From: Atrichornis clamosus | Lineage: Eukaryota > Chordata > Aves > Passeriformes > Menuridae | Direction: 5' to 3' | DNA: 64,000 bases | Assembly: GCA_013400975.1 (NCBI GenBank) | Contig: WBMZ01012692.1 | Location: 1 to 64,000 of the forward strand | Shown: positions 12,441 to 25,998 of the stretch, piece after piece | How the letters are laid out: each line of letters begins with the position of its first letter | Position numbering within the stretch: the stretch's first letter is position 1 | The notes under the pieces: model-generated | Seen by the model: only the letters and a program-made list of their open reading frames with translations | What the model was told of the DNA's origin: nothing | Databases searched by the model: none | Program-made: the position numbers and the translations under genes

Positions 12441-15400
12441 CCCTACCCATGCCAACTGCAAAGGAAGAAAAAGTATATTCACTCTTTCTTTTTCATATTC
12501 AAAAGAATGAAAAAACTGAAAGGAAATTTAAAGAAATCAACATATATTTCTGATGTTTAAGGAAGTAAAGTTTAGAGGAAAATCAGTTCTTCCCACTCAG
12601 GAATCCGTCTGTCAACGGGGAACCATAGCAATTAGATTACTTAAAAAAACCCTACTAAAACGAGCAATAGATAGAAACAGTGGACTATTTACTACACTTT
12701 TTAGTAACATTTTGTACTATCTTTTTCCCCCTCAATATACATATATTTAATTAACCTATATTGGTTATTAATTAACAGCAGCTTGATTGGTAGTGCTAGC
12801 TAACAAAAACATATTTACTTTGCCAGTTAACAGATTCTCTCAGAGTTTGAATATCTGGAACGAGTCATGTGTTCCTTTAACATGGGCTTTAATTCTAGTA
12901 TTTTATTTGATCCTTTTACTGAAATAAGAGTCTAGCAGTCTTTCTTAAGACATAATGTTGTCTTTAACTACAACACAGTGCAAAAATTTCTAAGTGGAAA
13001 GTTAAGGAGGTTGTCTTGGTTTGATTATCTTGTCCGTACTCAAATCAATGAGACCATCAGGGGAGGGAGGCCAACCTGAATGCAGATCCCCGAGACAACC
13101 TTCCCATTGCAAAAGTCAGTCCTTCAGTAAAGATTAACCCCTGTTATCATGTTCAGCTATTATTATGTATTTCATATTTATGAAGATGTTTAATGAAGTG
13201 ATGCTACAACTGAAAAAAGTATATGTAGAAAAATGTAATATGGCTTTCAAAATATTATAGTAATTTCATCAATTTAATTTATTATCTTTTACATAGTACT
13301 GGGAACATTTTCTATAGTTCTGGCAGGTATGAAAAAAAGTGCATTTTTAAAAATCTATCAGTAGAAATTGCAAATATGAAAGACCAACCTTTTTACTCTA
13401 TTTACAGGAGCATTATGAATAAATATTATGGACATCAGTGAAACAAGTCTGCATTTATGTTGAGCGACCTGAGATCAGGATTCAATAATGTGTTTATTAC
13501 TGATGATTCCACGTTGGTGCGTATATTTACAAAGTCCATATATTTTGTAACATTATCCTGTTTACAAAATACTATGAGATATAACAATAATAATTTGAAA
13601 TGTTTAATCTTATTGCAGTGGCACTACAGAGTGGATTATTATTATGGGGTTTACTATAAAGAATCCGTACGAGAAGGAATCTGGTATGAATGAACATATG
13701 TGAGGGAATTCCAGGGCTAGTTTTTGTCACCTTTTCTCTCAAGAGCTGTTCAAGAAGCAGTAAGCATGATTAATATAGTCTGGACTGTGAGGGATTGTTT
13801 AGACATGCACAGACCTAGAACTCTCCCAAGGCAACTAATGGTGGAAAGAGCATCTTTAACCTTCCAGCTAACCCATACAAACAGTGGTGAAAGGAAGATT
13901 CATATGACATAATCTTGCTCTGATCCACTGCATGAATATTTTGATCAATGCCAGGACAACAGCTATCACTAGGTCAGGTTGGAAACCTGTTGGAGCTCCC
14001 CATGAAATCTGTAAGCCATCACTGATTAATTCAGGATTTTGGGCATTTTTTCAGAAAACAAATTTTACATTTTTTCATTTCTGTCTCATTATTCATTCAG
14101 CTGAGGTCTTGGATAGACAAATCCTGCTGCTGAGGAAGAACCAAGGATTTCAGAGTAACTGACTTCAAATATTTCAGAGTAATTGAATTCACCCAGTGAA
14201 AATCTTTTAGATTAGATGAGACTGTAAGAGTAATAGAGCTCTTTTGGGCTTCTTCCCCCTTCCTGCCAAGTGTAATATTTTTAACTTAACAAAATTCAAA
14301 GGTATTGGTTGTACTGTGCAGGCCAATGCATAAATCCTTTTGTTCAGTTTTTCTACTTTTATATATTAAAAGTGCACAAACAGATTATCTGAGGCTGATC
14401 TTAGCCTCTGGGCTTCCCTTTGAGCCCAAAGAGCACAGCTGCAGAAACTATAATTCCTTCAGATTAAAAAAAAAAAAAGGGTTCAACATTCCTTTAATTG
14501 AGCTTTTGGAGCAAAAATCTGGTTTCAGATGAAGTAATGATAGTTTTCCCTATATGGCTGAGTTCACAAGCAGAGAGACTAGACAAAACTGTTTTCCTTT
14601 TGTACCAAATATGAAATTTGTGTATGGGCTCAAAGCAGTTTCAGCCTACCTGATGCTCCCATTCTGTTTAGTGCCTGCTAATGACTGATAAGGGAGTAAA
14701 ACTAGGTACAATTCACTTTTGATGTCAGAGACACAAAGCACCTGCTTTCCTTTTCTTCTTAATCAAGTCTCTCTCTTCTTCTTTGGGAAGAACCTTTACA
14801 TTTTTTTTCAAATACTTCTGAAGAGAGCAGGAAGATAAATACAGGCTACAACACATAGTGGTAGATAGTATTCAGGCTTTTTATATTTTTCTTTTCTGTT
14901 AGGGAAGAAATTAACCATTGAATCAGATACTTCTCTTGCATTTGTCTATTGCAGTCTGGATATATATGTCATATATAAAATCTCAATTCCTACACACTAT
15001 GGAGATTTAAGACCAGCAATGCATTATTTATCTGTAGTACTATGCCTTTTAACAGCAAATATGCTACCTAAGTGTGAATTCTGTAGTTTTCATTTAGATG
15101 CACAGAAATATTCCCGTATTTCTTTGTGCATTTTTTAGTGATTCTGTTACTCTGCACACAAACACTCCTGTCATCTGACATTCACTTCCCCAGATGCACA
15201 TTCAGATGACTGATAACTTATATTCTTATACTGTATATCTGAATCTTAACCAGTTTATCAGGAAAAAATGTGCTTTGGGCAGTGACTCTTTCAGCTGTCT
15301 ATTCCACACAGGAGCTTAACAGCTTTTCCAGTTATCTTGAGAGATGGGCAGATAGCATTACCTTCAGAGTTTTCTACAGTTTCACCTAATTTGCTGCACA

Positions 15401-16639
15401 GAAAATATGGCTCTTCAATAGCAACCTTGAAAAGAGCTTTTAGGAAAAAAGAAAGATTTTAGATCATTTTTTCTCCATGTGATACTATAGTGATAAAACA
15501 GTTTACATAGAGTTACTTCTCCACTTTAAGTTTCCCTGTCTGAACACTTCCTAACTGCAGTGATTTTCTGGATGGCATTAGACCCATCCTGGTTCAAATA
15601 TAATCAAATGCCAAAGTATATTAGGCAGAGGGCACCTGTAGAAAAGCAGATGGGAAAATCCAAGTCACAATGAATTTTTTTCATGCAAATCCCTAAATAA
15701 TATCCAGCTGTGTGGGAAGTTCTTAAAGGTTTGTGATTAAGAACAATTAAGCATGGAAATGAATGTGTTAATTACATCATAAAAATGTATTTGTGCTTGC
15801 TGAAACTCTGCACTCAAAAGCATACAACTTTCTGTAACTAACAAAATGCGCAGTTTTGGTTTGGTAGCTGAAAAAAAACCCCATTAGTATTGTCAAGCTT
15901 AATTCTGTTGTAAACTGTGAGAAAAAATGTGTACCTTATGTATACGGTATCACTGCAAATCAGTATACACTGGTTTTATTGAGAGCTGGACTCAGAATGG
16001 CATGGCCAGAGATGGAAAGATGACTGAATGCATACATTCGATATGGCAATGAGACAAAGGGAAGGTTTCTGCTGATACCCTCCCTGACATCATATTCTGA
16101 TTATAAAATGAATGATTATTCCTCAGGGCAGTTTAAAACAGACTTCAAGAAAGCCAAACACATTTTTAATAAGGAAAAGCTAATTCCTAAGCAACTAAAT
16201 GACAGCAAATTATAAATAATTGAATGAATAGTTGAATAAATGCAGTGTGAGTGATTATCCCAATTTTTTTTTTCCCACCCTTGGTTATGTGACTACAGTA
16301 CAGGTTATATGCTAGCTTTCAGAAACATTAGCAAATTTGCTTCTTTTTTTTTCAGCCATCCATTCTTCATACTAAGCAAAATATAAAAAGCATCATTAAG
16401 TGTAGCCTGCTGCCTCAGGACAACAGCCACCCACACAAGCAATTTCAGTTAAAAGAAAGGGTAACAATTTCTGTCATTTTCTATATGATTTTTCAGAGTC
16501 CCCTTAACAGAGAACTCCATACTATTGTTATCTCCAAGAATTTAAATGTTTGGAGATATGCTTCTACTGCTCCACAGATCTGTAGGATGAAAACCATGTT
16601 GGCCATAAATTTGGAACATATGGAAGAAGACACTGCAGG
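12441..16639. other. AT-rich non-coding stretch with one weak exon-like segment
   Basis: Mostly AT-rich with frames of up to 78 codons. At 13619-13693 an acceptor-like TTATTGCAG precedes a short tyrosine-rich open segment that ends in TGA (described separately among the findings). The region 13440-13690 also has more CpG than its surroundings. Elsewhere I see only homopolymer runs, for example A12 near 14467, and nothing assignable. Confidence 0.5.
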
Positions 16640-16950
16640 CCTTTCAGGAAAGCACTGTGGATGACAGGAGGAAGGCAGGACACCAGCATGGCTGAGTGAG
16701 GACTTCCCAATCAAACTGAACCACAAGAGGGAAATACACAGGTAGTGGAAGAAACGTTATGCTTTCCAGGAAGAATATAGGGATACTTCTCTGGAGTATA
16801 TGATGGGATCAGGAAAGCTAAGGCAGTCACATAAGGATGTGAAGAATAATAAAAAGGGCTTGTACAGGTACATTACTCAGAAAAAGAAGACAAAAGAAAT
16901 TGTACCCATCTCTGATAAATGAGACAAAGGTCTTGAGGGAACCAGCAGTT
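16640..16950 (+). mobile_element. CR1 LINE internal ORF2 fragment (between endonuclease and RT regions)
   Basis: The stretch contains blocks typical of the CR1 ORF2 linker ahead of the reverse transcriptase. In order they are a CAGCATGGCTGAGTGAGGAC block, GGGAAATACACAGGTAGTGG, GGATCAGGAAAGCTAAGGC, AATAAAAAGGGCTTGTACAG, and a CAGAAAAAGAAGACAAAAG block. In intact CR1 these encode a basic region reading roughly IRKAKAxxxxxLAxxVKxNKKGFYxYI. Here stop codons and frameshifts break every frame. It stands alone, with neither a 3' end nor RT core beside it, so it is an internally preserved remnant of an older insertion. Confidence 0.8.
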
Positions 16951-19900
16951 AAGTCCTGTTGAGAGGGACATTATATAAATCCACATACATTTATAATTTA
17001 AATAATGAGGGTACCTGAAAAGTGAAAATAAGAAACATTGTACATAGACATGAGCAAATTTTCTGACCAATATGCAATTCGACATTAATCAACTAAGGTA
17101 AAATACCAGTGTTCATAATTCCAGAATTCATGTATTTTGTACATTAGGCTTCACCTTCTCCTTCTCTTGTAAGAGAATACTATAAACAGTGGGACTTAGA
17201 TCTTGTAGATAATTCAAGTATTTGATAGATGATAAATATCCAGAGCCCCAAGTTTGTTAATGGGAAGTAATGAATTCTTTTGGTCCTAATAAAAAGACTG
17301 TGCTTGAAATCTCAAGTGATGATGTTTTCTTATTTTTCCTTCTGTCTTGAAACACCACCTTTTAGATACTCCAAGAAAATTCTCCTTTCTCTTTTCCCTA
17401 TAAAAATATTTTCTCCAAATTTCTATGGAAGACCAGACTTTGCTGACAAAGCTAGTATGACTCTTCTTTTATCAACCTGCAGAATCCTTATCCAAACCTC
17501 AGCTCATATACTGATAGGTATGGGTGAAAGCTGCAACTTATACGTGGCTTTTCCAATAATTACCCTCTTCCGCTTTCCTTACTGGTTCTGAACACAAGGT
17601 TTCCAGATTACATTTTAGCTATTCTTTTCTTTGCTAACGACTAAAAATGTCTATACTTTTTGAGTATCCTGTAGGCTGGAAATGATGCCAGGACCTCAGC
17701 ACTGCAAGAAACCATGGCAGTTACAACAGAAATGTAGCAGATCTGCAACTTGATCTGCAGATCTGCAGCTCAGATCTACTTCACCACTAAACATGGCCAA
17801 AAAATTCTGACAAAGAATATTTATTCTCTCATATAGTCATAATTCCTTAGCATGGTCCATAGAATATAACCATAACCTTGAAAATTGCAAGAGACATGGA
17901 AAATGAAACAGTCAATTAAAGTAATAGTATACTAAATCTAGAATCATTATGTCAAAAATATAATAGCTGAAAAATGAATAACACAGTTCTGGCACAAATC
18001 TTTGGATGATATTTTTGTTGCTGCTAAATGTATGATATCTTCAGTATTCATTCACACTTTTGAGTACTTACTTAACTATGCCATGCATTACCTAAGAACA
18101 AATGGCATAACACTGGTTGAAACAGTAGATTGGTTATCAGACACATTTGATCACATTTGGTGGCCCAAAGGACTGTTGCAGTAATAAAAGTTGTGCCTTT
18201 AGCCACCAAAGAACAGGCTCTATAGTGACAAAATATTTTTACAGTGTCTAACCTTTTTTTTCACTGACCGAATGTATGTTAGTCCTGTAATATTTATTCC
18301 ACTGAGAATTAAAAAATTGAAACTCAGTAAAGAAATAAATCTGATAAAACCACTTCATTATTATGTTTATTTATAGTCTAAATATACCTTGCATTTTAAA
18401 ACTTGTTAAAGTTCTCATTTTTTTACATGGTTTTACAGAGTGTTGCTTTTTAAATCTCTAGACATTCTTTGACTTCAGTGTCTCAAAACAACATTTAGAT
18501 CAATGAGTGTAGATGAATCCTAGAATAAAGCCAAATAACCTGCCATTATTGAAGACAATGCTGATATTGTCTGCAATTCTGAGAGAGAAGTCTTATCCCA
18601 AATCAGGGATGCATGGATATCAGCAGCATGAGCACATATATACTCCACAGCATATATTCTAATACTTTGAAGTACTTATTCCCTCAGAAGTCACCCCATT
18701 TATTTCAAAAGAAATCACAGAAAATAAAATAGTGATCACAATCAAAGTATATTATCATCCATATTTTACTGATAAATGATAGACTGATCTCGGTGTTAAA
18801 ATTATACTTAGGACATTTATGCATTGATCCTTGATGCATTTTTTAAGAGCATTTAATAATACCTGTATAATAAGGCTGTAAGAAGAAAATTATCATGCTT
18901 CACACTTAAGCTCAGTGCAGCCAAAAATCCTGTATGACAAAGTCTAAATTCTTACTGAATTCTTTTCACACTCCTTATTTCTCCCAAGTTACAGTGACAT
19001 TTACTCAAATTATTTTCTTCACTTGTGATCTATTATTGATTCATAGCCTTTTGCATATGTGACAAAATGGTAGCTGTGAATTAGGCTGTAGAAAGCAAAA
19101 GTGGGTTTCCTAGACCTGAGCAAAATTTGTGTTCAACCAAAAGTTATTGGTTGACCAAAACAGTTGCCAAATGCTTGCTGAATAAGGGGGGGAAATGGTA
19201 GGAAAGTCATGAGTCAAAGCTAAGGAAAAAAAGGTGAAAAATTTTAATATTTCACTTCAATATTTTTTAAAAAAACATCTTTCCATTGTCTCTGGGTTTA
19301 AATGGCTCATTCTTTCAACACTGACTAGGCTTCATTATAAGTCCATTAAAAGCATAATATGAAGTAACATTTTTCATTTTGAAATGCATTGAGGTGATTC
19401 TTTCTGAATTTTGTATTTTAGCAGTGATACCAAAAATGCTTTCACTTCAGAGTGGCCTCAAAACTATCTGTTTCTTTTTTATCATTTTGGTCAGTGGCTC
19501 AAAGGACCGCTTTACACAACTCTGACAGCAACAGGTTAGTTTTGATGAGAATTTCTTTGTTTGTAGTTAGCAAAGAAATTTATTTATCTGGGTTACACTT
19601 GAAAAAAAATTATAATTTCTGGATAAAAAACTTTTGCTTACAATAAAACAAGGTAATTGTTTATGTGGTTTTATACTGTATTCTATGTAAGATATGTATG
19701 GTTGCAGAAGTAACTTATCTTCACTGTCTTCTGGGCCTGGCAGTTGCTATAGAGTGGAAGTTAATTCTTCAGTTTTAAAAAGAGGACTGTCTTTGAAATA
19801 ACGTTAATGCCTCCTTAGTGTGATTATGATAGTATTTGCAAAGTTTGAGAGCCACCAAACTCTGGTTTGTTGTAGTGGCTTCTAAGGGGTGCAACTGCTG

Positions 19901-22384
19901 ACAGAGGAAATGCATTAATGATTGGTGAGTGTGCATTGGTGTTTGTATCTTCTCCCTCTAGTCCCCACCACTGACTGTTCAATAGTGACAAAGTCACGAA
20001 GACACAGAGGCCTCTTGTGTCTGCCATCAGTAGCATTGTGTCTGGGAAATAATGCAGGAGAAACAAGGAAGGATTCATATGAAACATGGCCCAGGTTTTG
20101 CTCTCCTTCCCCAGGCTTCCAAAAAATTTTTCAGTTTAGGCAAGTAATAATGGAAAATAAAAACTTGCATTTGCTTGGACTGATCTGAAACTAAACAAAT
20201 CTTAGCAATAAAATGTTCATGGAGGCAGTAATTTCCATTATATAATTGGGAGGAAAAATTGTTTAGAGAACACTTTCAGAAATAAGCAACGAGAATTCAC
20301 CATAAAAGTGTAAATATTGCTAAACTGCAGTCGTCAGTGAAAAATTACTTTTTATTTTTCAATTAAGTCAAATGAAAGAGCATATTCATCTGTATGAACT
20401 AAACTTCAGTAAAAAAAAAGTAAAAGGGTTTTTGTTAGTAGAAAAAAAATTGGTGCAACTTACACTTCACGTTGCTTCTGAGATTTTATCACTAATCCTG
20501 TGATATTCAGTACTGGTCTGTAAAGTTTCTTGACCTTTAAACCAAACACAAAATTTCTGCGGGCTTAGTTTTTGGGTTTGAGCACCTGTGGACTGCCATG
20601 CTAACTTATTAGCTGTCCACAGCATCAGAGCAATACAGTCACTTCCCATTGCACAAAACTCTTTATAAATCTTCTTCCATATGCTATTCTAAACTGAGAC
20701 CCTAGACTCCAGCATCTCATCCATACATAACTTACTTAATTCCACATCCTTTAAGAACCAGGATGTCACCTGTTTTACTCGTATAGAAAAGTAGATTGTC
20801 CTTTAGCTTTTGTTGCAGCCATTGATGGCTTTCAAATTTACCGTAGTCCTGCAATATATGGATAGTATTTAGTTTAGAAGGAATATTTTCAGTCATCACT
20901 TTCCATTCAAATGTGAAACAGTGGGGCTGGAAGCCTTTGAATGAATATCATTTGACATGTTCTGCTTCATTTTTTATAAGTAGTTTGCAATTTTCTCATG
21001 CACATTAGTCATTCAAAATTGCTGCCTATTTTGTGCAAATGCTTTGTAGTCTTTCAATTGTACTCCAGCAGATCCTTCCAAACATATAAAATCGGAGCCA
21101 CTCTAAATATTTCTGACTGGAGACAGTGCTCACACAACATTATTTTTGCTCTTCAGCTTTTGACCACAGCTTTTAGAACCCAGATTTCCCTTGACAGAGG
21201 TGCATTACACAAAACCAAAATTAGTTTTCCATTAATATCTCCTAAAATTCAATATTTCTGTAAAAACCATGATCAATAATTTCATTCACTAGAATATCCA
21301 CACCCATTAAACACAGAAGGAGGAAAAGCAAGAGGAGTAAACTACTGTGAACATATAGGCTTCTTCTGTAGATAAGAATAGGGGTCCTGACTCAGCAGAC
21401 CTTCTGGAGGAAACTTTAAGTGCTTAATTAATCCCATGGAGGCCTTTTAAGCATATTTAGGTGCTTAAAGAAAAATTTGGAATATTTTGAAGTTTTAACA
21501 TACACAGAAAAATGCCACACACCACAAAAAAACCTAAAGTCATTATGGTAGAATTAAAAGAATGAAGAATTATCATAATTTAGTGTACCATCACAGAAAT
21601 ACAGTGGGGTTTTTTCTAATTGTTGTTAAGATATTAACCTATTGAGTGAAAAAATTAATCCCACCTAGATTTAGCTAACTACAAGTTGCTGCCTAGACTA
21701 AACTCACCATCTTATCCTCTGTGAAGTCAGTGGAGTGAACTCAGCAACACAATACCTGGAGAACACCATTCACAGTGGACCCAAGTTTACATGACCAGCT
21801 TCTATTCCAGGCCCAACGTGAAATCAGACTGTGAACTTGGGAGAGGTGGGTCAAAACATCATGGACAATTTTCTAATGTTCTTGCTTAATAAACTTCTGT
21901 TGGGCAACAAAATCCTTTGTGCTACAATGTTTTGAAACAATCTGCACAGAAAACATGCTAATGACTCCAAGCAAATATTACCAAAAAGATTAAAGATACA
22001 TGAGGACTATAGTCAATGTGTTACATAATCTCAAACTGATTGGGATTTGCATATAGAATTAAAAATTTTGTGCCTCAAGTATTTTTTAAAAGTTGGAAGT
22101 TTATCCTTCCTCATACAGTCTTTGTTCAAATTCACATCTTTTTCCAAACTGAATAAATATGGCTTTGATGTCAGGCAAAATCTTTTTTGTTTTTGCTTCT
22201 AATGTGAAGAGATCCTAAAAAAACCCCATCTTGACCAGCAAGGGTGTATCATCTTGACTCACATGAATGAACAGTACAAAGCAGTAACATAATATGCCAC
22301 ATTTCTTTTGACATCAAAAGAAAACAGATTTCAAAGAGTATTTCCAAGAAAAATGGTGTGATTCAGAAAACAAAGAGGGAGACC
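16951..22384. other. AT-rich non-coding stretch, no gene recognised
   Basis: The largest frame is 103 codons (17280-17591, plus) and has no recognisable motif. A cluster of AGATCT/CTGCAG words lies at 17738-17777. The remainder is AT-rich single-copy-looking sequence with short A or T runs. No RNA gene or repeat could be named. Confidence 0.55.
17738..17777. repeat. Palindromic AGATCT/CTGCAG word cluster
   Basis: CTGCAGATCTGCAG (17755-17768) is a perfect 14-bp palindrome. CAGATCTGCA precedes it at 17738 and AGATCT follows at 17772, so the word recurs several times in 40 bp. It is probably a small slippage-generated cluster. Confidence 0.8.
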
Positions 22385-22550
22385 AAGAGTCAAGAAGACT
22401 GAGATTAATTTTTGTTTCAACCTCTGCTTATCAGGGAACCTAGGAAAAATCACTATATCTCTGTTTTCACCTCAACCACGTAGTTCATAAGCTCTTTGGG
22501 ACAGGACATGTTTTTAGCTGGTGATTGTGCACTGCCTAGCAGAAAGAGGT
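22385..22550 (+). mobile_element. MIR-like (CORE-SINE) amniote element
   Basis: Two segments resemble the amniote MIR family. The first (22415-22475) carries a CCTCTGCTTATCAGGGAACC part followed by AAAAATCACTATATCTCTG, equivalent to the conserved CTCTGCC ... TGTGTGACC ... CAAGTCACTTAACCTCTCTG core. The second (22483-22545) carries CATAAGCTCTTTGGGACAGG, then GTGCACTGCCTAGC, the usual 3' part of these elements. The copy is strongly diverged, as expected for a repeat that predates the split of bird lineages. Family assignment is from memory of the consensus. Confidence 0.65.
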
Positions 22551-25351
22551 TTCTAGAGGAATATAAAGGTTAATAACAGCTAAAGAAAGTTCTATTCAGT
22601 GTATAAAACAGAAGTAGGCCACTGAGTATTGTTTAACTTCTAATTGCAAAAAAAAATCAATGAACATTCTAATAAATACATGCATTTAGATCAATGTAAT
22701 AAATACATGCAATAAGAAACTGAGCTAAGCCTTTTTCTAATTTCTTCCAGAAGTGGAAATGAAGTCACTGACATGGACATACAGGTGAACATCTGTGCAG
22801 AGCATCCATGTATATCTTCTCTCTACTAAACTGCCTCTCTTGCTAGGAACTTTTTTTTAACCTTTTATTATTGCAGAAATTATTCCCACATTGAAAGGAA
22901 TGCAAGAGATCAGGGTTACCTGGTTTGTAACCTAAGGCAACAGAAAAGGATGGTGAAGGGAACAGATTTACCACCTGTGTGGCCACTGAACCACACAATA
23001 ACAATGGATCCAATAATAAGATTAGAAAGTGTAAAAACCTTCTACCTCAAGGGGTTCAACTGCTTGGCAGATCAGGACTGTTCCATAAAACATACTCACT
23101 AATGTGTTGTCCAGATAACTTTTAAACATCCCTCATAAATGTGTGTAGTGTGCACAAAATTTTCCTGTATTGTAATATTCCTGCTGGGACTGGCCAAAGA
23201 TCCAAACATCCTGCTTTAGTGTCTGTACCACCTAGGAAGAAATTTATGAAATGTTTTGGTCCTGCTGCTTTCCGGTTGTTTGGGCATCAGGGAAATACTA
23301 AAACTAAGTCAGTTGGATCCTGTAAGTCTTCTTTTCCTGTTGACTCTGGCACAAAAGTACATATTTTGGAGCTGGAAAATTGAGATGTTCTCCCTGCTCA
23401 CCCAAGTGGGGTAAATTTCATAACAGAGGATCAGCCAGTAAGGAAAAAAAATTATTCTTTTACTGAAAATATTGGATTAATTTTACAGTGAGTGAGATGA
23501 TATGGAGTGGTCTCATCATTTTGTCATTCTATGAATCCACAAAGGAGAATGACAGGAAAGCAAGAATAGCCATGATTACTTGGAGTCCATGGACAAGGTT
23601 CTGCATTTGATCATGTGGGTAAAATAAAAATATATATCTGAAGAACTAAAATCTGAGGTTTATTTCCTCTGACTAATACATTTCATTAGCCCTGGTGTTT
23701 CTGCAGCTTGTCTGCTTTCAAATGCAACTGAAGAATAAATTGTAATTACAACATGATAAAATAAATTATTACATATACTACATAATAGAATACCATAGTT
23801 CTTAATCTGTGGAACACATACTACTCCAAAGTACTACTCACCGGCACAGGTCTAGAAGTTGTCATTGATATCAGTAATATTATTTACCACTGCCAACTTA
23901 AATGTTACTATTACACAATACATATATATTATCAAAATGTAATTCTTATAAACTGTAATTATTCCAATATTTACAGACGCTATCAAAAGTGGGAAATGTT
24001 CAGTTAGAGGCTGGTGTCCAGACAGGGAGAAGTCCAGACCGAAGAGGTAATATTTGGCAATATTGTTTTCCTTGTAAATCAAGTGAAAAATGGAGGAATG
24101 CCGGACAAGTGTTTCTTCCCAGAATGAAGATACTGGATGGAAAATTTTTTGTATGCATGCCCAAACAATACTGCTAGATTTCTTAAACCAGCCAGGCTGT
24201 CATTGATGTCCTTAAGGGGAACCTCCTGCAAGGGCTGCACGTTGAGTGTAACACAATGACCACCTTTTTATGTGCAGCCTCCTGGTCTGCAACCCCAGAG
24301 CAGCTCTCTTTTGGTCAGCATTGTGTGGTTTATCAGCAGCAATTTTTCCTCAAGAATTCAGTACTCATTTTACTCAAGAATGGAAGGAGCTGGAAAGAAC
24401 TGCTCCAAGAGGAAAGTTGGCCTTCACTACTTGGGGCTCTGCCAATGACCTCATAGTTTCACCAAGAGTTTCACCACTCATTCATCACTACAGTGACATC
24501 TGTGTGCAACCACACATGAAACAATTAAGACACTTATTTTTTTCATTAAAAAACAAGGATATTTGAATTGCCTAGCCCAAGATATTAAACTCAGCTAGTT
24601 TCCACTATTCATAGATTTCGCTTTAAAAATATAAAACATAGAAAAAAACCCACTGGTGAATTAATGAAAATTTATTCAATTGGTTATTGTAAATAAATTC
24701 TGGATTTGGCTCTGGTTGTGTGTTTAAAAATATGTCTCTTCAGTGGGTAGGAGAGAGAATGCTTAACTAATGAAGCAAGAAAATCATTAAGACAAGCACA
24801 CTAGTGGTGTAACTGTCATCTATCATTTGCTGAAGAATCTTTCATAGTATGATATGGATCAATATTTAAAGAAACAGAGCTAGAATTTGGCCACTTTTTG
24901 TAGCTTAGATATATACATTTCTGATAGTAACAAAAGGTTAGTACAGAACTAAAACCAGGAATTTACTTACAGCAAATTTCTGTCACATTGAGTGTGAAAG
25001 ACAGAGAGATGTTATGCTCTCAGGGATCCTCACAACTCAGCTCAGCAGAGTTCTTTCTCACCTCATGTCACAACCAGCTCACTACAATGACTAACAGGAA
25101 AAAGTGAAAAAAAAAATCCTTTTTCTCCTCTGGTAAATCTATGCCTGATATTCTCTCACTTGCAGGAATACTGATATGTCAATGAGGGAGGCACACAAGG
25201 TTAGTAGTGTAGTTTGCTTTCAGGTATAATGCTGATATACAATTTATTTCAAATAAATCTATGCAAAATTTGATCTAATCTTTCATTGCTCAGAAGCTAC
25301 CTTAGGCAAAGCACTAAATGATGGGGCCTTTTCTGTCTAGCGCAATGTACC
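22551..25351. other. AT-rich non-coding stretch
   Basis: Frames of up to 98 codons (24270-24566) and 80 codons (23141-23383) occur without recognisable domains. TAATAAATACATGCA occurs twice at 22670 and 22697, a 27-bp offset. The GC-richer part 24180-24500 is open in two overlapping frames but matches nothing I know. Confidence 0.5.
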
Positions 25352-25998
25352 TGTGTGGAGTATCAGTACAGGCTGAGGGATGGAGAGACTGTGAGCAGCC
25401 CTGCCGAGAAGCACTTGGAGGTGTTGGTGGATGAGAGGCTGGACATGACCCAGCAAGGTACACTGGCAGCCCAGGAAGCCAAACGTGCCCTGGGCTGCAT
25501 CCAAAGCAGCGTGGCCAGCAGGGCGAGGGAGGGGATTCTGCCCCTCTGCTCTGCTCTGGTGAGACCCCACCTGCAGTGCTGCATCCAGCTCTGGGGACCC
25601 CAGTACAGGGAGGATAGGGACCTGTTGGAGTTTGGAAAAGAGAAGGCTTTGAGTGACGTAATTGCAGCCTTCAAGTACCCGAAGAGAGCCTACAGGAAAG
25701 ATGGAGAGACTATTTACAAGAGCATATAGTGACAAGACAAACAGAAATGAATTCAAACTAAAAGACAGTAGATTCAGATTAGATGTTAGGAAGAAGTTCT
25801 TTATTGTGAGTGGAGTGAGACAGCAGAAATGTTTACCCAAACTGTGGATGTCCCATCCCTGGAAGTGTTCAAGGCCAGGTTGGATACAGCTCTGAGCAAC
25901 CTGGTCTAGGGAAAGGTGTCCCTGCCCATGAAGGAGGGTTGGAACTGGATGATCTTTAAGGTCCCTTCCAAACCAAACTATTCTATGATTCCATGATT
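25352..25998 (+). mobile_element. CR1 LINE 3' end, 5'-truncated, internal deletion
   Basis: The first part translates as the end of CR1 ORF2: an LEVLVDERLDMTQQ block, then AKRALGCIQSSVASRAREGI, then LPLCSALVRPHLQCCIQLWG followed by PQYREDRDLLE (codons about 27-92 of the frame at 25355). The reading frame then changes register. From about 25628 roughly 100 bp of the usual element are missing compared with the copy at 59.2-59.9 kb. The rest is the typical 3' part, including GGAAGAAGTTCTTTATTGTG, CCATCCCTGGAAGTGTTCAA and GATCTTTAAGGTCCCTTCC, ending in the tandem ATTCTATG/ATTCCATG-type terminus at 25998. The reverse-transcriptase catalytic core is absent because of 5' truncation, so the copy is dead. 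No target-site duplication is obvious, as usual for CR1. Confidence 0.95.

Noticed and set aside
25337..25840. 167-codon minus-strand frame
   Set aside because: It is the antisense of the CR1 copy, whose true coding orientation is plus.
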